Part shown: in pieces, positions 46,401 to 58,242 of the stretch
Layout: each line of letters opens with the position of its first letter
Numbering within the stretch: position 1 is the stretch's first letter
NCBI RefSeq assembly: GCF_016808335.1
Contig: NC_053137.1
Span: 4,849,904 to 4,913,903, forward strand
Direction: 5' to 3'
DNA from: Panicum virgatum
Taxonomy: Eukaryota > Streptophyta > Magnoliopsida > Poales > Poaceae
Length of the DNA stretch: 64,000 bases
Program-made: the position numbers and the translations under genes
The notes under the pieces: generated by a model
Told to the model about the DNA's origin: nothing
Seen by the model: the letters and a program-made list of their open reading frames with translations, nothing else
Databases searched by the model: none

Positions 46401-49280
46401 CTGGAGAACAGTTCATGGAATTAGTCGGATCCCATAAAGATGCCTTATCAACTCTAGACGTTCTGGAGCGCCCTAGTTGCGATTTTGATAGTACATCTCA
46501 TCCTGGTGGTAATGATAGCACCCTATTCATAGCAAAGGATAACAACGAAGAAGAAACAATTGTCCAAAATGGTCACCTGGTACAAGAAGAAGAGAGGGAG
46601 AAAAGCCAGGTTGGATTCATTATCTATTGGAAATATATTACAATGGCATATAATGGAGCACTTGTTCCACTTATTTTGCTAGCTCAGATAATTTTCCAAG
46701 TTCTTCAAATTGGAAGCAACTTCTGGATGGCTTGGGCTGCCCCAATATCAAAAGATGTGAACCCTCCCGTCAGTAGGTTGCTGATGATAAATGTGTATGT
46801 TGCATTAGCAATTATTAGCTCATTGTGCATCTTCATGCGATCACATCTTCTTGTCGTGGTTGGATGTAAGAGTGCTAATATTCTATTTGAAAAGATGCAT
46901 GAGTGCATATTCTGAGCTCCAATGTCTTTCTTTGACTCCACTCCTAGTGGGCGTATCTTGAATAGAGTAAGCAATTACATTCAGCATGTAAATTTAAACG
47001 ACAAATGGAACTAGCGTGTCCCTGAAATGCTATTTAATTTTTTATGTTGTTAACACTGAAAGTTGAAACAAATTGTAGGCTTCAACAGATCAAAGCACAG
47101 TGGACACCAGAATTTTTGACCTGATGGGTTATCTTCTATTTCCTGCCATTGAAATTCTAGGAACAATTGTTCTAATGTCACAAGTTGCATGGCCAGTCTT
47201 CATAATATTTATTCTCATTATTATTGCATCACTGTGGTATCAGGTAATTTTATATATTTGATATTAGTTTTCTATTTTAAAATACTAGTTCCAACTTCAA
47301 AGTTCTCATCAATATTCATCAAACACTCTCCCCATTTTTAGCAATACTACATAGATGCTGCTAGAGAGTTGCAAAGGCTAGTTGGAGTTTGCAGAGCCCC
47401 TGTGATGCAACACTTTGCCGAATCAATAGCTGGATCAAATATTATTAGACGCTTTCAAAAGGAAAGGCAATTTATCAGTTCCATTGGACATTTGATGGAT
47501 AATTTATCTCGACCAATTTTATATAACGCAGCTGCTATGGAATGGTTGTGCTTTCGCTTGGATATTCTTTCATCCTTTATTTTTTCCTTCACATTGATAC
47601 TTCAGGTCTCCTCACCATCTTCTCTAATCGACCCAAGTAAGTAAATCAGGGTTTTCTAGCATGATCAAAAAGTTGTTTTAGGTGTCTACTGTCTACTAAC
47701 ATGCCTGATAATATTTTGAACAGAGACTGCTGGGCTTGCAGTCACTTATGGACTAAGTCTCAATATGCTACAAGGATGGGCTATTGCTGTCCTCTGCAGT
47801 TTGGAAAATAGAATGATATCTGTGGAAAGAATACTGCAGTATACAAATATTCCTCCTGAACCACCACTTACGATATCAGAAAGTAGACCCAATTGCAAGT
47901 GGCCAACAGAGGGTAAAATTGAGCTTCACAACCTCCACGTTTGTCTATTCAACTTGTCCATAATTTTTAATCTACTCATATCAGTATGTATTTGTGGAAG
48001 TTAAAAAAATTTGTGAGATAGTTTAAGGGATAGTAATTCTGACTGTTTTAGAAAACACTTTTGTTGCAGAATGTTAGTAGACATTTTTGTTAACATTCAT
48101 TCTTCTTTTGAACTTGTTACTCCTGTTAACAGATCGTTGCAGGCCTTAACCTTAATACATTAATTCTCAGAATATTCTACAAAACAAAATTCTCCTTAGG
48201 TAGAAAACAAATGTTACCAAATACAGACTGCTCTAGCTAATTGCCCTTTTCTCTAAATTTTTGTATGTGATGCAAGTACGGTATGCGCCACAATTGCCTT
48301 TTGTTTTGAAAGGCCTCATGTGCATCTTTCCAGGAGGAAAGAAGACAGGTATTGTTGGAAGAACAGGTGGTGGCAAGTCAACCTTGATTCAAGCATTATT
48401 CCGCATTGTGGACCCATGTATTGGGCAAGTGTTGATTGATGGCATTGACATCTGCACCATTGGACTGCATGATCTTCGGACACGATTGAGCATCATTCCA
48501 CAAGATCCTGTTATGTTTGAGGGGACCCTGCGAAGCAATATTGACTCCCTGGAGGAGTATAGTGATGAGCAAATCTGGGAGGTACAGTTTATTTGTTAAA
48601 TTGTCTGCTTTTCTCAATGCTTTCATGGTGCACATAGTACATGTTTGTTTTAATTAAAACATACGTTTGTGTGATTTGGTTGCTAAAATGCTATATGTAT
48701 GTGTTCTGTAGGCATTGGATTCCTGTCATCTTGGGGATGAAGTTAGAAAGACTGAGCTTAAGCTTGATTCTAAAGGTTTGATATCTACCAGAAGGTCCCA
48801 GGACTATGATGTCAAAATCATAACTTGTATTTTAATTTTGAAATGCAGTGACAGAAAGCGGTAAAAACTGGAGCGCAGGTCAGCGCCAACTTGTGTGTTT
48901 GGGAAGGGTGATTCTGAAAAGGAGAAAGATCTTGGTTCTGGATGAGGCAACTTCTTCTGTGGATCCAATAACGGACAGTTTGATTCAGAAAACCTTAAAG
49001 CATAAATTTACCGAATGCACAATTATTACAATAGCGCATCGTATCACATCAGTTCTTGATAGCGACAAAGTCTTGCTCCTGGACAACGGTTAGTAAGCCC
49101 CTCACTTGTGAGCCAACAAAAAAGTCTGTATTTGTTTTCTCCCGCTTTAACACTGTTCATGAATCATGATGTAAAACAGGTGAAATCGCAGAGCATGACG
49201 CACCAGCAAAACTGCTAGAGGGCGGTTCATCCCTATTTTCCAAGCTCGTATATGAGTATACCATGGGATCAGATTATTAG
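43434..49280 (+). pseudogene. ABCC (MRP-type) ABC transporter pseudogene, ten exons, no TMD0
   Basis: Exons at about 43434-45189, 46175-46261, 46346-46966, 47079-47243, 47342-47636, 47724-47935, 48276-48581, 48712-48775, 48849-49088 and 49180-49280. Recognisable are the L0 linker (LFSKITFSWMGPLLDLGKRKTLDL), TMD1, NBD1 (LSGGQKQRIQIARAL, FLFDDPFSAVDA), TMD2 and NBD2 ([51 protein letters not shown]), typical of vacuolar glutathione-conjugate pumps. Lesions: frame changes near 43688, 43951, 44090 and 44323; TGA at 46913-46915 where the family has Arg; and AA instead of AG at the acceptor before 48276. NBD1 Walker A is GTVESGKT, with Glu for Gly. The start at EEPLLG lacks the usual N-terminal TMD0. 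It cannot make a full transporter as written. Confidence 0.93.
45818..45969. mobile_element. Stowaway-type MITE in ABCC intron 1
   Basis: CTCCGCCCGTCACAAATTATT at the left mirrors AATAATTTGGGACGGAGGGAG at the right. Interior stem TTTTCTAGATACATAG against CCTATAATATGAATCCAGAAAA. Same family as 32590-32736. 152 bp. Confidence 0.88.
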
Positions 49281-50852
49281 TAGCAAAAGCAAGAAACATA
49301 AACAGCTAAATTGATACTCTATTGGGAACAAAAATGTGTATGGGGTTTACAAATGTGTTCCTGACAACAGATTATTGGCATAAATATTATACAAGACAAG
49401 CTCCCTTGCATGTATGAGTATCTAGTTGTTACTGTAGGTTTAGTGGCCTGTTTCAAAGCAAGCTTTCAGAAAGTGTATATATCTTTATACCTCACGGGAA
49501 ATTTAGCTAAGAGTATGGAACAAGTATGAGGTACAGGGAGATGATGAGGAGCCCAAACGAGAAAGTGCAAGTTGCAACATTTTATTGTTTAGCTGAAAAA
49601 TATGGTGCACAATGCACATGTGGAGGGTTCTGTGTTCCTTGCCTGTTTGCTGATGAATGAAGCCTCCATCAACATTTAATTTAAGGACCAATTGGGAGTT
49701 CCGGCCAAGCTATCTGCTTCAGATCAATTTGTGTCTGATTCTCATGTGCACCCACTGTACCATTCCTGATCCACTATATCATTTTGCTAGCACTTTGGGA
49801 TGAAAAATGTTTAATTTTTCTTCTTGATGAATGACACAACTAACACTGCGCTATTCACAGTAATGAAATCAGCCCAAACTAACACTGCGCTATGCACTTT
49901 AGGTTGGCGCCGGGTGGCCGGTTTCTGTTGCAAAGAAGAAAGATGAAACGAGGAAGAAAGAGGAAAGGAGGAAGAATAGTAAGAGGTATATGCGGTCGCT
50001 GCAAACCAGTAGCAGCGAACATTCCCTGTGATGCGATCACTGCTTGCGTAAGGCTGCTACATCTCATCTCTTTGAAAAAGTTGCTGCATATACTTTTAGT
50101 TGTCGCTGTCGATATGAATTCGGACAGCAACGATGTCTGCTTCAATCAGACTGACACTGACTAGTAAGCCACGGGGCTTGGAACGGGATGCTCTGTTGGA
50201 GGATCGATCATCTTATACATGGGTCTGAATCTGATTGCCGAGTGAGATGGCATGATGAGACCTGGAGATCAGTTGTTGAGTGCCGAGTTGGGTCTCTGCT
50301 AACAAGCCAGGCAATGCAAATGCAAGAACCGGACCTCTCCGCTTCCATTCAGCAACCCTGTAGTGTCGTGTTGGCGTGCCATATGCTCATGCAGTGTTGG
50401 AACAAAAGATTGGTTCGGAAGTTTTTCGTAGAATACTATTCATAGAGGGAATTTTTGTATCTCTTTAGATAAAGGATCTGATACATAGAATACTACAATA
50501 TTTCTATGGAATGCCTCGATCCATATGAATCGTAGAGGAAATCTAACATGAGGCCTAATTGCATACATTAGGCCATCTGGAAGTTGCCAGCATTTTAAAT
50601 CAGTACAGGTTTGCAATTGACAATCAACTCGATCCCACCATAAAAAATACAACCAGGTAAACACTAGGGACTTAAGTTGTGGGTCCTTTATTTTATTTTT
50701 ATTACATGGGCCTAAACTTAATCTGTTTCTCAAACTTTTCCTAGCTAGGGAAACTATAAGCTGCCCTGGACAAACTAATTAGTAGCAGTTTATGAAACGA
50801 TTCATAGATTGCTATAAGCAATACTAGATGCAATGCACGCAAACAGATAATC
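49281..50852. other. ABCC 3' flank and intergenic
   Basis: No gene is supported. Landmarks from this flank (AGTGGCCTGTT, GCAACATTTTATTGTTTAGC, GGGATGAAAAATG, TGAATGACAC.ACAACTAACACTG) recur at about 55950-56550 and in part at 59826-59860, marking the start of the tandem segmental array. Confidence 0.5.
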
Positions 50853-51382
50853 CTACGGATGATAGACACGATGACAGTAGTCGACCGCTAGTATTCCAAC
50901 CATTGGTATAGCAGCGGAGACAACCCAAACTGCCTTGGCAACTTTCCTCATCTTGTCCATCTGTCTTTTTTGCTCATCCAAAATGCTCGCGTTGCAGCGT
51001 CGAAGCTCTTGGAAAATTCTTTATGCAGCTTGGCGCTTTGTTCGTCGAACGCTTTGATCCTGGCCTCGACGGTGCCTTCGTGCTGCTAGTAGCAGGTTCT
51101 AACTGAAAACATGCAATTAAATTGTGCACAGATTAATCTAATGACAAGCAAAGTCGTTGTTTATTATTGGCCACCGTACGTACGTATATATACAGTATGA
51201 TGCGATCCTTGGATTGGTAGCGCGGTGGACGTACGTACCGGAGATTCGGCGGTGCTCATGAGCCGGCGTGAGGCCGCCGGCGGAGCGCCGTGCACGGCGG
51301 CTGGCCCCGTACGGGCCGGCAGCGGCCTGACGTGGCCGGGAATTCGCCGGAGCAGAGAGCGCAGCAGCGCCACGCTGGACAT
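50853..51382 (-). CDS. Small probable mitochondrial membrane protein, two exons, one-base frame break
   Basis: Exon 1 (51382-51239; MSSVALLRSLLRRIPGHVRP) is Arg/Ser/Ala-rich with no acidic residues until MSTAES, as in a mitochondrial presequence. After a GTACGT donor, exon 2 (51085-50853) gives QHEGTVEARIKAFDEQSAKLHKEF, then, after a single-base frame change near 51013, LRRCNASILDEQKRQ and a C-terminal hydrophobic segment (AVWVVSAAIPMVGILAVDYC) ending HRVYHP. About 125 residues. It looks like a conserved grass protein of unknown function: presequence, short coiled coil and one membrane span. The acceptor could be at either of two AG sites 3 bp apart. The one-base loss sits at AAG-AG, so either the gene is recently broken or a base is missing from the assembly. 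Confidence 0.72.
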
Positions 51383-52566
51383 CGTGCAGGACGGCCGCCG
51401 GAACACGTAGGCGAAAGCGAAACCCTCGAGCTTAGCTAGACCACCGATCTGATCTGCTCCCTGGTTGCCCTGCGTGCTTTGCTTTTATTGCACGTCGACG
51501 AAACCAAATCGGGCAAGGAAAGTACCCCGAGCGGAGTCCCAAGTCGATCGCCGCGCCATCATCCCTGCGGCGTTGCAGGCACCAACGACCCCTTCCCGCT
51601 TCCGGCTAGGGGACGACCGCAAGGGGATATTCGCATGCCGAGGGCTGCTCGGAACAGCTCGGAGATCTACGACAACGAGGAAAGCGTCAACTAGCTGGTG
51701 TTGGTTCGTCCACCTCACGGTCACGGAACGCAGGCCGCCGCATGGGCTGGGTTCTGGAGATTCGCCGACAAGATCGTGGATTCGACGTACGGCCGGCGAG
51801 GGCCATGCTCGGCACGGACTCGCCAGGCAAATCGACGGGTGGCGATGTGATTCGAGCCGGCGAGGCGGCGACCGCGCGCATCTCCGGTCAGCCGACTTGC
51901 CATCTCCTTGGTCCTTGCCCGGCCCGGCGGCGGCGGGGCCGGTGCCCAGTGATGCTTTGCCCAGAGCTAGCTAGCTAATCGGGCGAGCTTCTCTTGATGA
52001 AGATTGAAGCGGCGAGGCCTCCGGCGGCGTCGATCGGCCAGCATTCGCCACCGAGGCTGAGCGCTACCGCCGCCGCGGGCCACGCCGTCCGGCCTCTAGC
52101 GTCGCGCCGCGCGCGGCGCTGCCAGAGACGACTGGCGAGGACGACCGAGTCTCTGCCTGAGCAAACCTCGCGTGATCTGGACCGGACGTACTCGATCTGA
52201 CGGCTGGCAGGGACCCGGGGTGGACGGTATTTGGTTTACCGTCCGCCCGTGTCGTCGCCGCGAACGCCACCTCCCTGCTTGCCGGAGCGCCGCCGCGCCG
52301 GCCTGACATCCTTGGACGATTTCCCGTGTCCTGGCTCGCTTCGCCGCGCCGGCGAGCGACGAGATCCGGGGGACGTGGTCAGTGGTCATCAGCTCCCTGC
52401 TCGCCGGGCGCGACACGACGTCGCCAGCGACGCCGACCTGGTTCTTTTGGGAGGGTCTCCGCTCTGCACCGGCGGCTCCGACGTGGAGGATTACCTCGTG
52501 CACGAGGCCCGCGTGGTGTCTGGTGTGCGCCTCCACCAGCCACGGGAAGCGTCATCCCCGCTTCTG

Positions 52567-53710
52567 GCCGTGTTTGGTTAGGGGGTGAAAAAGTTTTCAT
52601 AAAAACTTTTCACTTCTTCGACCACTAATTAGAGGTATTAAATGAGGATCCGACTGGAGTGCAATCTCCATTCTCGTGCAAACGTGCAAGCACAGGCTCC
52701 ATGCCGCTCGATTATCATCCGACGGACACTGGTTTTTATTCACTTAACCCCTCCCACCTAGCACCCGCAGCCCAATGAGCATTATGCGAAAAAACCCCTA
52801 CCAAAAATGATACACCACAAATCAATCCAAGTAAAGAATACTCCAATCTCCATCTCGTTCGTCGCCCACCGCCGCCCTGGGCTTGCGGCCCTCCTCCGCT
52901 CCCAAGGGTGCCGACCACCGCAGCCCTCCTCCCCTGGGGCCGACCTTCATCTGTTACGTGGCCGTTCGATGTTTGAGCCGTCGTTATCTTCTCCCACTCC
53001 GTGTAACGTGGCATCGCCGTCTTTTGACGCAGTCATCTGCGGCATCGGCGTCGTCTCTTTCTCGCCGGCGAGAGACGAGCGACGCTAATTCCTGCATGCT
53101 TCGGCCATCACCATCTGGGGTATGTATGTGCATGTCGTCGTTGCGTCCGGCGTCTTGCGTGAAAGAAATCTGTTTGCAGCAGCTTCTTGCATAATCGTCC
53201 ACCATAACGATTAAATGAAGTATTCTTTCACGAACGAGATGGAGATTGGAGTATTCTTTACTTGGATTGATTTGTGGTGTATCATTTTTGGTAGGGGTTT
53301 TTTCGCATAATGCTCATTGGGCTGCGGGTGCTAGGTGGGAGGGGTTAAGTGAATAAAAAACAGTGTCCGTGGGATGATAATCGAGCGGCATGGAGCCTGT
53401 GCTTGCACGTTTGCACGAGAATGGAGATTGCACTCCAGTCGGACCCATTAAATGAAGTCTAATTACAAAACAACTTTCACAATTATGGTATTGTAGCATG
53501 TGCTGTAGCTAATAAGGCCTTTGACGCATGATCAGAGGATGATTATGAGCGGTTGCTGTAGCCAATCATGGTGGAACTTGACTCATTAGATTCGTCTCGA
53601 AAAATTACACCCATTCGTGAAAAAGTTTCGCAAATAAACTTTCGTTCAGTACTCCATTAATACATTCGTCTTTGTGTGAAATTTTTTTTATGGTTATAAC
53701 CAAACATGGC
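52567..53710. mobile_element. hAT-type MITE, split by a nested MULE
   Basis: Left end GCCGTGTTTGGTT and right end AACCAAACATGGC are inverted. The right part contains the landmarks of the abundant grass MITE family (TGGTGGAACTTGACTCATTAGATTCGTCTCG). Without the nested element it would be about 335 bp. I could not define a clean 8-bp duplication. Confidence 0.7.
52646..53446. mobile_element. Young non-autonomous MULE with 217-bp inverted repeats
   Basis: Exact 9-bp duplication ATTAAATGA (52637-52645 and 53447-53455). The terminal inverted repeats 52646-52862 and 53230-53446 differ at only a few positions. The 367-bp core is GC-rich and differs in composition from the ends, so it may be a captured gene fragment (Pack-MULE type). 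Core frames are not recognised. Confidence 0.93.
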
Positions 53711-54010
53711 CTCTGCTTCAACGTGCTGCCTGCACTGGACACGCCGCCGATGCGCGGCATGCATGCGCTACCTCCCTGGCGCCATCACAGAATCCATCCG
53801 GCTGTGTTCCCGGCGTTGGCCGTCGACGCACGCAGCTCACCTCCGTGCGTTCCCGGCACACCTTCGCCTACTTTGCAAGGCACACACGCCTGACTCCGAT
53901 GCCATTGTCTCCGCTCGTTAGCTAGGCATGGCAATGGCATGTCGCCGGCGGCTGTGCACCAGGTGCTCGCTGTTTTGCCTGCGAGGGACCAATGCTCAGG
54001 AATCTGCATG

Positions 54011-54407
54011 GGCACACCTGCCGGGCCCTACTCTGATCAGTTCCAGAATGCAGACAGAACATGTTTGTGACTTGTGTGCCGTTCTGGTGTGCTGACCTTC
54101 ACTGCACTCAAATTTGTTGCTTCGCAGTCGCGGATCCAAGATCAGAAAGAAACCAGGAATCTTTGGACAAACAGGTAATTTTGAGCTGAATTTGTGGTAA
54201 GTGAACATTTGTGTTAATTCGTGGGTGGTGGTTAGGTATTGCCAAGTAATTTTTGTGCTGAAATTGTTGACGAAAAGGTACTTTTGTGCTGAATTTATGG
54301 TAAAAGGTTAAAATTGGTTTCTATGTTTTAGAAAAACTGAAAATTGTTCTTGCTGAATTGGTTTGTGTTGTTTGGTTGCTAAAATGCTATATGTATGTGT
54401 TCTGTGG
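54011..54407. repeat. P450-flank sequence repeated at the right end of the window
   Basis: The stretch from about 54000 to 54310 (TTTGTGACTTGTGTGCCGTT, TTCACTGCACTCAAATTTG, TCGCAGTCGCGGATC, GTGAACATTTGTGTT) recurs at 63690-63990 in the same order. It is the 3' flank of the P450 copies. No coding exon. Confidence 0.75.
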
Positions 54408-55765
54408 GCATTGGATTCCTGTCATCTTGGGGATGAAGTTACAAAGACTCAGCTTAAGCTTGATTCGAAAGGTTCGATATCTTATACGGAGTATCTACCA
54501 GAAGGTCCCAGGACTACTATGATGTCAAAACTATAACTTGTATATTAGTGTTGAGGATTGGACCTTCGGGACGAGCCCCCACCCTCGGAAATGCTCCCTA
54601 ACTCGTTTGCAGGGCCCCGACGAGAGGAAGGCAAGCATACACGAAGGTGTCGGATGGTCACTCAGAAGCGCAAGCTCAAAGACCAGGACCTTCGGAGACG
54701 AAGGATATCGCCTTCGGTTGGCCGAAAGTGACAAACGGTTACCCAGAAGCGCAAGCTCAAAGACCAAGACCTTCGGTGACGAAGGATATCGCCTTCGTCC
54801 GGCCGAAGGTGACGAACGGTTGCTCAGAAGCACAAGTTCGAAGACCAGGACCTTCGGGTAAAGGGATCGCCTTCGGGAACGAAGGTGACGGCTGATCGCT
54901 CGTTGATGGAACCTTCAGGGCTGTGACCCCCGGAGCTCCCCGAAGGAAACGAAAACATTTGCTTAGTGCAAGCGTGCGTGTAAAACGTGAATACGTGAGA
55001 AGGTCGGGTTTGTACACCTGAATACGTGAGAAGGTCGGAGTTGTACACCTCTAACCTTGTAATTTTACCCTGAAACCAGTTGCAAGTGAGCTGTAAATGA
55101 GTTGGAAGGGGGCAGTTTAGGAAAACCCGGCCGAAGGCTAGGGGTATAAATATCGCCCTCGCTCCACAGTGTAAAGGGTTGAATTTTCCTGGCTATTACT
55201 GGAGAATTTAGTTCCTACTTTCATCGCCATTTTCATACTGTTCATGCTTCCTGTTTAGACATCTAAGAAGCTAAGATCCCAACAATTAATTTTGAAATGC
55301 AGTGACAGAAAGCGGTAAAAACTAGAGCGCAGGTCAGCGCCAGCTTGTGTGCTTGGGAAGGGTGATTCTGGAAATTAAAGGAGAAAGATCTTGGTTCTGG
55401 ATGAGGCAACTTCCTCTGTGGATCCAATAACTGACAATTTGATTCAGAAAACCTTAAAACTTAAATTTGCCGAATGCACAATGATTACAATAGCACATTG
55501 TATCACATCAGTTCTTGATAGTCACAAAATCTTGCTCCTAGACAACGGTTATATATTATGAGCCAAAAAAAATATCTATATTTGTTTGTCTTCCCACTTT
55601 AACACTGTTCATGATATTACATAAAAACACTGTTTGTGATGTAAAACAGGTGAAATCGCAGAGCATGGCGCACCAGCCAAACTGCTAGAGGACAGTTCAA
55701 TCCTTATTTTCCAAGCTAAATGCAAATGCAAGAAATATGAGTACACCATGGATCAGATTATAATT
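54408..55765 (+). pseudogene. Duplicated ABCC 3' exons (copies of exons 8-10), split by a solo LTR
   Basis: 54408-54471 copies ABCC exon 8, 55303-55547 copies exon 9 and 55650 to about 55765 copies exon 10, with the intron sequence also conserved. Compared with 48712-49280, the exon 8 acceptor AG has become TG, the Trp of the signature region is TAG (AAAAACTAGAGC), and extra bases follow GTGATTCTG. It is a dead duplicate that dates the start of segmental array unit 2. Confidence 0.88.
54549..55284. mobile_element. Solo LTR, 736 bp, with internal 65-80 bp repeats
   Basis: Starts TGTTGAGGATTGG and ends ATCCCAACA; flanking 5-mers are ATTAG and ATTAA. Removing it restores the ABCC intron sequence exactly as in the parent copy. 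Inside, a unit of AGAAGCGCAAGCTCAAAGAC + CAGGACCTTCGG + GACGAAGG...CGCCTTCG is repeated three times (54660-54880). A TATAAATA lies near 55145. Confidence 0.9.
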
Positions 55766-56849
55766 AGCAAATGCAAGAAATATAAACAGCTAAATTAATA
55801 CTTTTATAGACGCCCTTGCACCATACTCCATTGCGTATGGGGGTTCAGATTGTTGGCATAGATACTATACAAGATTTCACCTCAAAAAAATACTATATAA
55901 GACATGACAGGCTCCCTTGCATGTGTGAGTATCTAGTTGTCACTACAAGTTCAGTGGCCTGTTACAAAGCAGCTTTCAGAAAGTAAGTCACAAGTATGAG
56001 GTCTAGCGAGCTGATGGGGAGCCCAAACGAAAAAAGTGCAAGTCGCAACATTTTATTGTTTAGCTGAAAAATATAGCCCGCAATGCGCACGTCGAGGGTA
56101 ATTGCGCCCACATAGAAACTAAGAAAAATATTGCACGCACCCCTCTGGCTCTTTTCTTGCAAGAAGTTTGTATTTGAATAATCATTTATGAGGTCATTTT
56201 TCCCTGTACTTTTTCACTTTTATCTTTTTGCACATTTCTATAAAAAAGTTACTGTTGATAAAATAATACTTTTGTCCGGTAATCCGTCAGTATTTATGTT
56301 GAAGTTGTGAGGGGAAATTTTAGCTATGTGTCGACATTTTTGGGGTACAGGGGCAGGAAAAGAAGAGGTGATGGGCATTGGAATAGGGTGGTGAGGCTAG
56401 AAAACTAGGATGAGGATTGAGGTTAATGAAAATGCTGAAGTATTGTGCCTTTTCAAACTATCATGTGAATCCAAGAATCTGTTTCATCACAGTCATGGGA
56501 TGAAAAATGCTTGATGTCTTCTTGAATGACACTCCCATCTAACAGTGCCTGACGGCCTGACCTCTGCATATGCAGCTGCTTTTGCTTGCACACAGTTGCA
56601 GGTTCCGTTTAACCGAACTGTAGAGATTGAAAGGAAAACGAAAACTTGGCGTGAGCACATGGTATTTCACCACCTTTTTCTTGAGATGTTACCACCCATT
56701 TTCAGTTGCTATGACTGTGTTGCCAGCCAGTCCATAATCTATTAATCTCAACTCTGAAGGTTCTGGTTGAGTCTGACGCTACAATGCATAGCCAATCTGA
56801 ACGAACCCCAAACTACAGGCAGTGTCTGTCTGTCTGACGCTCTCGATCC
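55766..56849. other. Array unit 2, ABCC 3' flank copy, no gene
   Basis: Continues the duplicated ABCC downstream sequence (to about 56100 and again about 56490-56760). Parts of 56540-56760 (CTCTGCATATGCAG, TTTAACCGAACTGT, GAAAACGAAAACTT) recur at 59860-59960 in unit 3. No coding exon. Confidence 0.6.
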
Positions 56850-57187
56850 ATTGTCTACCTGCACACCCTGCGTTGCAAGCTTGGAGCAGGAGGCAAGCCG
56901 GGTGCCGGCGAAGGCAGCGACGTGGTTCGCCTGCCACAGCGCGCATCTCCGGTCTGCCAAAGCCAGCAAGGCGGCCACCGGCTAGCCATCTCCTTCCCCG
57001 CTGCCCAGGGCCACGGACGCTTTGTCCAGAGCTAATGGGACGCGTCCTGAACGATGAAGCGGCGATGCCTCCGGCGTCGGCGAGGCTGAGCACCGCCGCC
57101 GTGCCGTCGGGTCTCCGGCTAAGCGCCACCGCAGGCCGCAGCTCCCGCGCGTTGGCAGGCAGGTGGGGATGACGACCAAGTCCCCTG

Positions 57188-58242
57188 GAAACAATGGTTT
57201 CTTTCCCACTCCGGTTCTGACCTCGGCTCCCCCTGCGACTCTTTTCTTGGCAGACTCATCGCCGGCGAACTGCCAAGGTACCGGGACCTGATGACTGTTG
57301 TTTGTGTCGGCAATGGAGCCCAGACCTCCTTCTGGCATGATCGCTGGCTCCTCAGCGGGCCTCTTCGGGACCTCTTCCCTGCCCTGTACTCTCACGCCAT
57401 GTTCCCCGACTTCACCGTCCGGGAGATGCTCGCCACCGGCATCCTTCACCAGCTGAGGCCGCGGCTCACTTGCGCCGCCAGAACTGAGGGGCGCGTCCTG
57501 CAGGACTGCCTGCAGCACATCTCACTTGACGATCGTCCAGACGCTCGGCTCCTCGATTCTCCTGGCCGTCCCACTTTTAGCTCACGGGATGCTTACCGTG
57601 CCATCCAAGGCGAGGCCTTGGAGCAAGACGCAATGCGGATTTGGGCGACCAGGCTTCCCACCAAGGTTAAGTTCTTTTCGTGGCTCCTCGTGCGTGGGCG
57701 TCTAAACACCAGGGCCTACCTCCACCACCGGAACATCAGGACACTTGAGGACTCATGGTGCGTCCACTGCAATGGGGTCTCCGAAACGGATGTCCCCATC
57801 TTCTCTGGTTGCCGCAGAGCTCAAGAGGTTTGGTCTCGCCTCGGCGTTTCCGTTCAAGCCGGGCTTGTCCGGAGGCCGTGGGATATTGGCGCCGGCATCC
57901 CGCTTCCTGATGCTGTCCGTGTCGACGCCATCGTTCTGATCCTTTGGCACCTGTGGAAGGCAAGGAACGCTGCAATCTTCGACAATGCCAACTCAAACTC
58001 CACTGACGTGCTCTGCCGGGTCGCTAGGGATTTGGACTCCTGGGCAAGCAGATACAAAAAAACTCCAAACGGCGGCTCAAGCTTGGCGGGCCTGGCTCTC
58101 TCACTGTATCTCCTCTACTTCTCCTCCTAACCCCCTCATGTAACTCCCTCCTGGTATGCCAGGAATAATATTTTGTAAAAAGCACTTTAATTTTAATGGT
58201 AGGTGGGGATCTCCCCCGATGTTGCTCGAAAAGAAAAAAAAA
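57188..58242 (+). mobile_element. 5'-truncated LINE (L1-type) insertion, about 1,055 bp
   Basis: Flanked by the direct duplication AAGTCCCCTG (57178-57187 and 58243-58252) and ending in an A-rich tail, as left by target-primed reverse transcription. It interrupts the P450 array unit. It retains the 3' end of ORF2 and a short 3' UTR. Confidence 0.93.
57201..58130 (+). pseudogene. LINE ORF2 3' fragment with zf-RVT domain
   Basis: The open frame to TAA at 58128-58130 (279 codons from the GTG-V context at about 57291) includes the motif FWHDRWL. It then has the reverse-transcriptase zinc-binding domain: LPTKVKFFSWLLVRGRLNTRAY, C-x2-C (WCVHCN), and SGCRRAQEVWSRLG, followed by LILWHLWKARNAAIFDN. 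The reverse transcriptase and endonuclease domains are missing through 5' truncation. One oddity is that the usual HLF/HLL before the second Cys pair is PIFSGC. Confidence 0.9.

Larger units (their letters stand above)
51480..54010 (+). pseudogene. Cytochrome P450 (CYP86 clan, CYP94-like) pseudogene, array copy 1
   Basis: Pieces of a P450 appear in changing frames. They are a DDRKGIFAC...TARRSTTTR-like C-helix region near 51600-51690, the I-helix VVISSLLAGRDTTSPA...TWFFW near 52375-52450, a following DVEDYLVHEAR segment, and the ExxR region (GAITESIRL) near 53775-53810 with a PVDTRSS-like continuation. These belong to haem monooxygenases that hydroxylate fatty acids or related substrates. The haem-binding Cys region is not found. 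Frame changes are too many for function. The copy is split between the I helix and ExxR by a MITE that itself contains an 801-bp MULE. Confidence 0.75.

Noticed and set aside
53230..53446. Independent second copy of a small element
   Set aside because: It is the right 217-bp inverted arm of the MULE at 52646-53446, shown by the shared 9-bp target duplication.
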